From an uncultured Acetatifactor sp. (GTDB taxonomy: Bacteria > Bacillota > Clostridia > Lachnospirales > Lachnospiraceae): a stretch of DNA of 14,943 bases. Where the stretch lies: assembly GCA_910585665.1 (NCBI GenBank), contig CAJUFI010000086.1:1-14943 (forward strand), written 5' to 3'. The first letter of the stretch is position 1. Every line of letters starts with the position of its first letter. The notes under the pieces are model-generated. The model saw only the letters and a list, made by a program, of their open reading frames with translations. It made no database searches and had not been told where the DNA came from. The position numbers and the translations under genes were made by a program. Of the stretch, positions 6,906 to 13,481 are shown piece after piece.

Positions 6906-7685
6906 ATGGATGAAAGCAATGTTTTAGAGAAAGTAGAGCAGGCGGACATGGTTCTGGTGGGGCTGGGGGAGGACTTCGATGATACGAGGAGCCTTCGGCA
7001 GAGCCAGGAGTATGGCCGGGGCCTGGAAAAGCTGAAGGAGACCGGAGCCCAGTGGATGATTCCGGCATGGAACGGGTTCTGCAGGGAGAAATCCGGTGTT
7101 CCGGGGAGCGCGGCGGCCATAGAAGCGCTGGCAGGTCTCCTGAAGGGCAGAAATCATTTCGCCGTATCCGTATCTACGGACAGCCGTCTGCTTTCGGCGG
7201 GCCGGGTGGTGATGCCTTGCGGCGGCGTACATAAGAAGCAGTGTGCCGGTGGGTGCAGGGAAGTGCTGGAAGAGGTCACGGAGCAGGACAGGGAGGCCTT
7301 GGAAGACTACTGCCGGCAGCTGTACTGCGGGCAGATTTCCGGGGCGGAGGCGCCGGGGCTGGGGACTTGTCCGAAATGCGGCGGGCCCCTGGTGCTGAAC
7401 AACGTCTATGCGGAACACTATAATGAAGAGGGATACCTGGCCCAGTGGGGGCTTTACACAAAGTGGCTCCAGGGGACGCTGAACCGCAGGCTCCTGGTCC
7501 TGGAACTGGGGGTGGGGATGCGGTTTCCCACCGTAATCCGCTGGCCTTTCGAAAAGATTGTCTTTTTTAATCAAAAGGCATATTTGTACCGGGTAAATGA
7601 AAAATTGTATCAATTGACGAAAGAACTGTCGGAAAAGAGTTGCGGAATTTCGAAGAATGCAATTGATTGGCTGGAACAGCTGTGA
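6906..7685 (+). CDS. Divergent Sir2-like (sirtuin superfamily) protein
   Basis: Predicted soluble protein of 259 residues that I read as a remote sirtuin. The N-terminal LVGLGEDFDD (about 17-26) occupies the place of the GAG(I)S NAD-binding loop. FAVSVSTDSRLL (85-96) resembles the strand before the TQNID motif. GGVHK (106-110) may correspond to the catalytic His loop. C113, C117, C155 and C158 form a zinc ribbon (CxxxC...CPKC). LLVLELGVGMRFPTVIRWPFEKI (196-218; key residues G202, G204, P208, P214) matches the NAD-binding end of the fold. The canonical GIPDFR and QNID residues are altered, so deacetylase activity should not be assumed; it may bind NAD or ADP-ribose without deacylating. The start ATG 6906 has AAGGGA close upstream. 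No promoter is obvious in the GC-rich 6800-6905 stretch. Sirtuin membership is inference from motif order; zinc binding is clearer. Confidence 0.62.
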   Translation: MDESNVLEKVEQADMVLVGLGEDFDDTRSLRQSQEYGRGLEKLKETGAQWMIPAWNGFCREKSGVPGSAAAIEALAGLLKGRNHFAVSVSTDSRLLSAGRVVMPCGGVHKKQCAGGCREVLEEVTEQDREALEDYCRQLYCGQISGAEAPGLGTCPKCGGPLVLNNVYAEHYNEEGYLAQWGLYTKWLQGTLNRRLLVLELGVGMRFPTVIRWPFEKIVFFNQKAYLYRVNEKLYQLTKELSEKSCGISKNAIDWLEQL

Positions 7686-7691
7686 TAGAAT
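7663..7691 (+). promoter_or_regulatory. Sigma-A promoter inside the end of the Sir2-like gene
   Basis: TTGATT (7663-7668), a 17-bp spacer and TAGAAT (7686-7691) preceded by TGA, giving an extended -10. It overlaps the last codons of the upstream gene and would start transcripts near 7698, leaving a leader of about 130 nt before the ATG at 7829. It probably drives the membrane-protein gene and possibly hisHF. Confidence 0.75.
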
Positions 7692-7708
7692 ATAAATGAT
7701 GCGATTAA

Positions 7709-7778
7709 ATCCTGCCAAATACAGGATAAACGGCATGACTGGCTGTGCTATGGGGCCGACAGGATTGAAATGCCGTTT
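7709..7778 (+). promoter_or_regulatory. Structured 5' leader of the membrane-protein gene
   Basis: Two abutting hairpins are visible. ATCCTG (7709-7714) pairs with CAGGAT (7722-7727) around a 7-nt loop. Immediately after, AAACGGCAT (7728-7736) pairs perfectly with ATGCCGTTT (7770-7778). A second CAGGATT at 7760-7766 could instead pair with AATCCTG (7708-7714), which would compete with both hairpins. There is no T-tract directly after the second stem, so it is not a simple terminator. I recognise no known riboswitch class. The region lies wholly in the leader predicted from the promoter at 7663-7691. Confidence 0.5.
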
Positions 7779-7828
7779 CTATAGATGCGGGACTTTTTGA
7801 CCAGAAATGAGATATTGGAGGAGATAAT

Positions 7829-9631
7829 ATGCCTTCGCAAAAGGATAACAGGAATGAATTCGCAGATCAGGCTGCGAGCGAAAATGAAAATGACCGTCAG
7901 GCACCCCTGGAGGAATCCCAGGCCCTTGACATAGACGCTGTCTCGGAGCTGTCTCAGGAGGAGATCGAGCGGCTTCTGTCCCAGGGGGCAGAGGAGGCGC
8001 AGGCGCGTTCCAGATGGCAGCCGGAGGAAGAGGAGCAGGAGGATGTCCTTGACATGCTGGAGGACACCCAGGACGACAATCTGCAGGATATCCAGGAGAT
8101 GCTGCAGAAATCGGACAGGAACGAGGCGATTGACAGCTCTTCGGAGAATCAGGAGGACCCCTATGGGGAGAGCCCCGCGGATAAGCTGTTGGCGGACATA
8201 GAAGAGGCCAGAGAGGAAGCGCCTGTGGACGGCAAGGCCCGGAAGGCGATGGAGAAAGAGCGCAAAGCGCAGGAGAAGGCCCGCCAGAGAGAGGAAAAGG
8301 CTGCCCGGAAGAAGGCGGCTAAGGCCGAGAAGCAGGCGAAAAAGAATCACAGGAAGGGCGGAAGCCCAGAGCAGGCACAGGAGGCATCGAAATCGGAGGA
8401 TGCCAATGAGATAAAGGAATACGATCTGCTCTTAGACAAGGATTTGCTTGACAGCATCGTCTCGGATGCAGGCAATCTGGGCAGAGAGGAGAAAGAGCAG
8501 ACGCCGGTCCAGGAAGCGGCCGAAGAGGCGGCGGATGATTCGGATGCCATCGATGTACAGAGGAGCGTGGACAGGACAGAAGGAGAGGCATCAATGGAAC
8601 GCACAGAAGCATCGGACAACGGTTCCCAGAACGATATTATGGAAGTGGATATGGACGAGGTGGATGCCTTCATCCCGGATGTGTCTGATGCCGGACAGGA
8701 AGAGCCGAAGGGCGGGAAGAAAGGCGGCCTGGTCTCCAAACTTATCACCATGCTGATGGAAGAGGATGAGTCGGAGAATGAGGATATGCCCCTGTCGGAG
8801 GAGAACCAGGAGATCATCAGGGATTTGGACGACGAGAAGTCTTCGGCTGGTAAGAATGCCAAGAAAAAGGCGAAGAAACCGGCGAAAAAGAAAGAGAAAA
8901 AGAAGAAAGCCCCGAAGCCCCAGAAACCCAAGAAAGCAAAGAAGCCCAAGGAGAAGGAGCCTTATGTCCCGGGCAGGAGGATTACGTTCAAGAAAGCGTT
9001 GCCTGTGATATTGCTGGGGGCGACGGTGGGCGCGGTGGTCTTCATCTTCGTGTATGTGGCATCGGATTATTCCGTAAAGCAGCAGGCGGCAGATGCCTTC
9101 GCGCAGGGGGATTACCAGACCTGCTACAAGAATCTGTACGGCAAAAAGCTCACTGATGAGGAGCAGCAGATGTACATGCAGGCGGAGAGCCTGCTCTATA
9201 TACGGCAGAAGCTCCACAGGTACGAGGCTTTTCTGCGGGAAGGCTCTGAGGTGGAGGCGCTGGACAGCCTGATTCAGACGGTGAACGATTACCCCAATCT
9301 GTTGGAGTACGCTTCTCAGTGGGCGGTGCTGCCGGAAACGGAGCAGATTTATGCATCCATGCTGAGGGCGCTTTTCGATAAGTACGGCCTCACGGAGGAG
9401 CAGGCGCGGGCAATCGCGGCAATCAAGAGCAATATCGAATATACAAGGACAGTCACGGCGCTGGCGGGCGGAGAGGCTTACGGCGGTTCCGGGGCCGGGC
9501 AGGAGACCGATGATTCCGGCAGCCAGCCGGAGGAGGATTCCGGAGAGGACTTGGAGGGCGGCACGGAGGAGCTGCCCGATGAGCTGCCGGAGGAGTCTGA
9601 GCTGGAAGACGGGGATTTCGTAGATAATTAA
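7829..9631 (+). CDS. Single-pass membrane protein with acidic cytoplasmic region, unknown function
   Basis: I do not recognise a named family. The 600-residue protein has a long hydrophilic, mostly acidic N-terminal region (1-335). This contains LSQEEIERLLS (41-51), which looks like the N-terminal CheY-binding peptide of FliM/FliY, and an A/E/K-rich likely coiled coil (136-174). A lysine/proline-rich stretch (342-378) lies just before one transmembrane helix (about 390-411), so the N-terminus is inside by the positive-inside rule. An extracytoplasmic helical domain follows (412-545, with TPR-like spacing in AFAQGDYQTCYKNLYGKKL), then an acidic tail (555-600). The start is fixed by GGAGGAG five nt upstream of ATG 7829. 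hisH begins 17 nt after the stop, so cotranscription with hisHF is likely although no functional link is evident. Low-complexity composition means similarity searches here can mislead. Confidence 0.85.
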   Translation: MPSQKDNRNEFADQAASENENDRQAPLEESQALDIDAVSELSQEEIERLLSQGAEEAQARSRWQPEEEEQEDVLDMLEDTQDDNLQDIQEMLQKSDRNEAIDSSSENQEDPYGESPADKLLADIEEAREEAPVDGKARKAMEKERKAQEKARQREEKAARKKAAKAEKQAKKNHRKGGSPEQAQEASKSEDANEIKEYDLLLDKDLLDSIVSDAGNLGREEKEQTPVQEAAEEAADDSDAIDVQRSVDRTEGEASMERTEASDNGSQNDIMEVDMDEVDAFIPDVSDAGQEEPKGGKKGGLVSKLITMLMEEDESENEDMPLSEENQEIIRDLDDEKSSAGKNAKKKAKKPAKKKEKKKKAPKPQKPKKAKKPKEKEPYVPGRRITFKKALPVILLGATVGAVVFIFVYVASDYSVKQQAADAFAQGDYQTCYKNLYGKKLTDEEQQMYMQAESLLYIRQKLHRYEAFLREGSEVEALDSLIQTVNDYPNLLEYASQWAVLPETEQIYASMLRALFDKYGLTEEQARAIAAIKSNIEYTRTVTALAGGEAYGGSGAGQETDDSGSQPEEDSGEDLEGGTEELPDELPEESELEDGDFVDN

Positions 9632-9648
9632 TTGAGCATGGGAGTGTT

Positions 9649-10266
9649 ATGATTGCGATAATCGACTATGACGCAGGCAATATCAAGAGCGTGGAGAAGG
9701 CCCTGCATTTTCTGGGGCAGAAGAGCGTCATCACCAGGGACACAGACGTGATCCTGGGGGCGGAGGGCGTGATTCTGCCGGGGGTAGGCGCTTTCGGGGA
9801 CGCCATGGGCAAGCTGCGGGCTTACGGCCTGGACGAGGTGATTCGCGGGTATGTGGACAGCGGGAGGCCCTTCCTGGGCATCTGCCTGGGGCTGCAGCTT
9901 CTGTTCGAAAGCAGCGAGGAGAGCCCCGGCGTGGAAGGGCTCCGTATCCTGAAGGGCAGGATTGTGCGGATTCCCGCCGCCCAAGGGCTGAAGGTGCCCC
10001 ATATCGGATGGAACGACCTTCATTTTCCCGTCAGGGGAAGGCTGTTCGACGGAATCGGTTCGGATGCGCCCTATGTCTACTTTGTGCATTCTTATTATCT
10101 GCAGGCGGAGGATGAGGGCATTGTCACGGCGACCACGGAATACGGCGTGCAGATACATGCTTCCGTGGAAAAAGGGAATGTGTTCGCATGTCAGTTCCAT
10201 CCGGAGAAAAGCGCTGATGTGGGGATGAAGATTTTGCGGAATTTCGTCAGTCTGTGCGGCTGTTGA
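9649..10266 (+). CDS. hisH: Imidazole glycerol phosphate synthase, glutamine amidotransferase subunit
   Basis: Class I glutaminase of 205 residues that supplies ammonia to HisF in the fifth step of histidine synthesis. The catalytic triad is complete: C79 in the nucleophile elbow GICLGLQLLF, with H184 and E186 in QFHPEKS. The oxyanion-side motif PGVGAFG (44-50) and the YFVHSYYL strand (144-151) are typical. ATG 9649 has GGGAG five nt upstream and lies 17 nt after the membrane-protein gene. hisF follows after 59 bp. It is cytoplasmic and acts as a heterodimer with HisF. Identification is secure. Confidence 0.97.
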   Translation: MIAIIDYDAGNIKSVEKALHFLGQKSVITRDTDVILGAEGVILPGVGAFGDAMGKLRAYGLDEVIRGYVDSGRPFLGICLGLQLLFESSEESPGVEGLRILKGRIVRIPAAQGLKVPHIGWNDLHFPVRGRLFDGIGSDAPYVYFVHSYYLQAEDEGIVTATTEYGVQIHASVEKGNVFACQFHPEKSADVGMKILRNFVSLCGC

Positions 10267-10325
10267 AGCCCTGGGAGATGATGGGTTTGCAGTCACCCGG
10301 GGAAAGCGGAGGGATAGGAGTCGGG

Positions 10326-11087
10326 ATGCATACGAAAAGGGTGATTCCCTGTCTGGACATTAAGGACGGCAGGGTGGTAAAAGGGATAAAGTTCTTGAAT
10401 CTGAGGGACGCGGGGAATGCGGCGGACGTGGCGGCTGCCTATTCGGAAGCCGGCGCGGACGAAGTGGTGTTCCTGGACATCACGGCTTCCTCGGACAATC
10501 GGGCCACGCAGCTGGAGTGGGTGAGGCAGGTGGCGGACAGGCTGTTCATTCCTTTCACGGTAGGCGGCGGCATCCGTACGGTGGAAGATTTCAAGGTAAT
10601 TCTGCGGGAAGGGGCGGACAAGGTTTCGGTGAACTCGGCCGCGATCATGAACCCCAGACTGGTGGCCGACGCGGCGGACAAGTTCGGCAGCCAGTGCGTG
10701 GTGGTGGCCATTGATGCCAAGAGCAGAAAGGGCGGCGGCTGGAACGTGTTCAAAAACGGCGGCCGGGTGGACGTAGGGCTGGACGCCGTGGAATGGGCCA
10801 GGGAAGCGGAACGGCTGGGGGCCGGGGAGATCCTGCTGACCAGCATGGACGGGGACGGCACCAAGGACGGGTATGACCTGGAGCTGACCAAAGCGGTGTC
10901 GGATGCGGTGGACATACCGGTGATCGCCTCGGGCGGAGCGGGGAGGCTGGAGGATTTTTATGAGGCGCTGGCTCTGGCCGGCGCGGATGCTGTGCTGGCG
11001 GCGTCTTTGTTCCATTATAAGGAGCTGGAGATTTGGCAGGTGAAAGAATTTCTGCGGGAGCGGGGCATCAGCGTGCGGTTGGAATGA
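10326..11087 (+). CDS. hisF: Imidazole glycerol phosphate synthase, cyclase subunit
   Basis: TIM-barrel cyclase of 253 residues, the normal length. It converts PRFAR plus ammonia from HisH into imidazole glycerol phosphate and AICAR, linking histidine and purine synthesis. The catalytic aspartates D11 (IPCLDIKDGRVVKG) and D130 (VVAIDAKS) are present. So are the phosphate-binding loops TVGGGIR (78-84) and ASGGAG (201-206), and the SMDGDGTKDGYD segment (173-184). ATG 10326 was chosen because TAGGAG lies five nt upstream and the protein then starts at the conserved MHTKRVIPCLD. The in-frame extension from 10254 overlaps the end of hisH and has no family counterpart. Only hisH and hisF of the pathway are here; the rest must lie elsewhere. 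Confidence 0.97.
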   Translation: MHTKRVIPCLDIKDGRVVKGIKFLNLRDAGNAADVAAAYSEAGADEVVFLDITASSDNRATQLEWVRQVADRLFIPFTVGGGIRTVEDFKVILREGADKVSVNSAAIMNPRLVADAADKFGSQCVVVAIDAKSRKGGGWNVFKNGGRVDVGLDAVEWAREAERLGAGEILLTSMDGDGTKDGYDLELTKAVSDAVDIPVIASGGAGRLEDFYEALALAGADAVLAASLFHYKELEIWQVKEFLRERGISVRLE

Positions 11088-11142
11088 AATATATGCTGAT
11101 TTGCGGTGAATGCTGGGAGTGTGTAAGGAAGTGTCTACAAAT

Positions 11143-11215
11143 AACTGCTGCAAGTTTATAGCAATTTTTATTGTATTTCCGAGCTTTTGCCTGAAGCAAT
11201 TGCAGCAGTTTTTTT
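11143..11215 (+). terminator. Terminator-like hairpin between hisF and ung
   Basis: AACTGCTGCAA (11143-11153) and TTGCAGCAGTT (11200-11210) form a perfect 11-bp stem, followed by TTTTT to 11215. The 46-nt interior can itself form GCTT/AAGC and CAAT/ATTG helices. The loop is longer than in a standard intrinsic terminator, so termination is plausible but not certain. The right arm belongs to dispersed repeat copy 2. Confidence 0.55.
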
Positions 11216-11227
11216 CCGACAATTCCT
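11153..11227 (+). repeat. Intergenic dispersed repeat, copy 2
   Basis: This is the partner of 859-933, in the same orientation, with 57 of 75 identical positions and no gaps by hand alignment. It ends 32 nt before the ung start codon; copy 1 ends 60 nt before the kinase start. This copy keeps the long inverted arms that copy 1 has largely lost on the left side. It encodes nothing I can see. Confidence 0.75.
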
Positions 11228-11259
11228 AATATAAGATACGAAAGAAAGGGGATACTGGG

Positions 11260-11937
11260 ATGGGAATGATTTCGAATGACTGGCTGGCGGAGTTGGACGC
11301 GGAGTTTCAGAAGCCTTACTATAAGGAACTGTATGAATTCGTGAAGACAGAGTATAATACGGCTCAGGTATTTCCGCCGTCGGACGATATTTTCAATGCG
11401 TTTCACCTGACGCCCTTGAACAAGGTAAAAGTGGTGATTCTGGGGCAGGATCCGTATCATGATGTGGGACAGGCCCACGGGCTCTGCTTTTCGGTGAAGC
11501 CGGATGTGAAGATTCCGCCTTCTCTGGTGAATATCTATAAGGAGCTTCATGACGACCTGGGCTGTTATGTGCCCAATAACGGTTATCTGGTAAAATGGGC
11601 GGATCAGGGGATATTGATGCTGAATACCGTGCTGACGGTCCGGGCCCATCAGGCCAATTCCCACCGGGGGAAAGGCTGGGAGCAGTTCACGGACGCGGCC
11701 ATCCGGGCGCTGAACCAGCAGGACCGCCCCATTGTGTTCATCCTGTGGGGACGGCCTGCCCAGATGAAGGAGAAGATGCTGAACAACCCTAAGCATCTGA
11801 TATTGAAAGCGGCCCATCCCAGCCCCCTGTCCGCCCATAACGGATTCTTCGGGAGCAGGCCTTTCAGCCAGACCAATCGATTCCTGGAGGAGAACGGGCT
11901 GGAACCCATCGACTGGCAGATTGAAAATATCGGATGA
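11260..11937 (+). CDS. ung: Uracil-DNA glycosylase, family 1
   Basis: Base-excision repair enzyme of 225 residues that removes uracil from DNA. The water-activating motif GQDPYH is at 62-67 with catalytic D64, and the minor-groove loop HPSPLSAHNGFFG begins at catalytic H186. The uracil-pocket GLCFSV (74-79) and LLNTVLTV-like strand (LMLNTVLTVRAHQANSH, 119-135) are also typical of family 1. ATG 11260 has AAAGGGG about eight nt upstream. It follows dispersed repeat copy 2 and precedes the LysA-type gene by 71 GC-rich bases with no terminator, so the two may be cotranscribed. Identification is secure. Confidence 0.97.
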   Translation: MGMISNDWLAELDAEFQKPYYKELYEFVKTEYNTAQVFPPSDDIFNAFHLTPLNKVKVVILGQDPYHDVGQAHGLCFSVKPDVKIPPSLVNIYKELHDDLGCYVPNNGYLVKWADQGILMLNTVLTVRAHQANSHRGKGWEQFTDAAIRALNQQDRPIVFILWGRPAQMKEKMLNNPKHLILKAAHPSPLSAHNGFFGSRPFSQTNRFLEENGLEPIDWQIENIG

Positions 11938-12008
11938 CACCGGGCACAAGACGCCAAAGGGCAGGCGCCGGGGAGGCGGCAGGCCAGGCGGGAGGAGAAC
12001 AGAACAAG

Positions 12009-13289
12009 ATGGAGAAAAAGGCTTTTGTCACCAGGGAGCTGGTGGAGGAGATTGCAAAGACGTACCCGACCCCCTTTCATATCTATGATGAGAGGGGGAT
12101 TCGTGAGAATGCCAGAGCTTTGAAGGAGGCATTTTCCTGGAACCGGGGATATAAGGAGTTCTTCGCGGTGAAGGCGGCGCCGAATCCTTTTTTGATGACT
12201 ATATTGAAGGAATACGGGTGCGGGGCCGACTGTTCCTCCTATACGGAGCTGATGCTCAGCGATGCGGTGGGCATGCGGGGGGAGGACATCATGTTCTCCT
12301 CCAACGAGACGCCGGCGGAGGAGTTTGCCCTGGCGGCAAAGCTGGGGGCTACGATCAACCTGGACGATATCACCCATATCGATTTCCTGGAGAGGACGTT
12401 GGGCTATCTGCCCAAGACTTTGAGCTGCCGGTTCAATCCCGGAGGATATTTTTCCATGGGGACGGATATCATGGACAATCCCGGGGATGCCAAGTATGGC
12501 TTCACGAGAGAACAGATATTCGAAGGATTCCGTATCCTGAAGACGAAAGGGGTGGAGCGTTTCGGCATCCATGCCTTCCTCGCCAGCAATACGGTCACCA
12601 ATGAGTATTATCCCGTGCTGGCCAGACAGCTGTTCGAGCTTGCCGTGGAGCTGCAGCGGGAGACAGGAGCCCATGTGGCGTTCGTCAATCTCTCCGGCGG
12701 CATCGGCATTCCCTATCGTCCGGACCAGACGCCCAATGACATCCATGCCATCGGGGAGGGTGTGCGGAAAGCCTTTGAGGAAATTTTGGCGCCTGCCGGT
12801 ATGGGGGACGTGGCGGTCTATACGGAGTTGGGCCGCTTCATGACAGGGCCTTACGGGCATTTGGTGACGAAGGTGATTCACGAGAAGCATACCCATAAGG
12901 AATATCTGGGGGTGGACGCCTGTGCGGTGAATCTGATGCGGCCCGCCATGTATGGGGCTTATCATCATATTACAGTATTGGGCAAGGAAGAGGAGCCATG
13001 TGACTGCAAGTATGACGTGGTAGGGTCGCTCTGTGAGAACAATGACAAGTTCGCCATCGACAGGATGCTGCCCAAGGTGGAGATAGGGGATTATATCGCG
13101 ATTCACGATACCGGGGCCCATGGTTTTTCCATGGGGTATAATTATAACGGGAAGCTGAAGTCGGCGGAGCTGCTGCTGCATGAGGACGGCAGCGTGGAGC
13201 TGATTCGACGGGCTGAGACACCCAGGGATTATTTTGCCACCTTTGACGGGTTTGGAGTGTATGGCAGACTGTTTCCCGATGAAGAGTAG
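12009..13289 (+). CDS. lysA: Diaminopimelate decarboxylase (LysA-type, divergent clade)
   Basis: Fold-III PLP decarboxylase of 426 residues that would convert meso-diaminopimelate to lysine and CO2. PLP lysine K55 is in EFFAVKAAPNP. The phosphate-binding glycine loop SGGIGIP is at 229-235. ELGRFMTGPYG (273-283) stands where the usual EPGR motif lies. RPAMYGAYH (311-319) and the dimer-active-site CENNDKFAIDRMLP (C342/E343) are clear. The usual HxHIGS segment is replaced by GIHAFLASNT (186-195). These substitutions mark a divergent LysA group; a related decarboxylase substrate (for example a carboxynorspermidine-like compound) cannot be excluded but is less likely. I chose ATG 12009, with GGAGGAG 12 nt upstream, giving the conserved start. 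An in-frame ATG at 11934 overlaps the ung stop but adds 25 residues of Gly/Ala/Arg-rich non-conserved sequence. Confidence 0.88.
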   Translation: MEKKAFVTRELVEEIAKTYPTPFHIYDERGIRENARALKEAFSWNRGYKEFFAVKAAPNPFLMTILKEYGCGADCSSYTELMLSDAVGMRGEDIMFSSNETPAEEFALAAKLGATINLDDITHIDFLERTLGYLPKTLSCRFNPGGYFSMGTDIMDNPGDAKYGFTREQIFEGFRILKTKGVERFGIHAFLASNTVTNEYYPVLARQLFELAVELQRETGAHVAFVNLSGGIGIPYRPDQTPNDIHAIGEGVRKAFEEILAPAGMGDVAVYTELGRFMTGPYGHLVTKVIHEKHTHKEYLGVDACAVNLMRPAMYGAYHHITVLGKEEEPCDCKYDVVGSLCENNDKFAIDRMLPKVEIGDYIAIHDTGAHGFSMGYNYNGKLKSAELLLHEDGSVELIRRAETPRDYFATFDGFGVYGRLFPDEE

Positions 13290-13481
13290 GCTGTGCGCAT
13301 TTTGTGCCTGGAGATTGTTCGGGAGGAATAGGTTCTCGGAATTTCAAGAAGCAGAATTCGGCATTGGGGCTGGAGGGTACCTGGAAAAACAGGGAAACGG
13401 GCCCACAGGAGTTCAGGAAAGCAGCGTGATATGCGATCCGGAGATCCCGAGAGGATATAAGAGGGAAAGGGAGGCTTTGGT

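Noticed and set aside
6906..7685. Sir2-based anti-phage defence gene
   Set aside because: Neighbours are housekeeping and chemotaxis genes, with no effector partner such as a TIR, HerA or Argonaute protein. Nothing beyond the fold suggests defence.
7709..7778. Cyclic-di-GMP (GEMM-I) riboswitch
   Set aside because: GCTATGGGG followed by GACAGG is loosely reminiscent of the 3' half, but the conserved 5' half and the GAAA-capped P2 hairpin are absent.
11649..13181. 510-codon minus-strand open frame opposite ung and lysA
   Set aside because: Antisense to two conserved enzymes, no domain, composition of a shadow frame.
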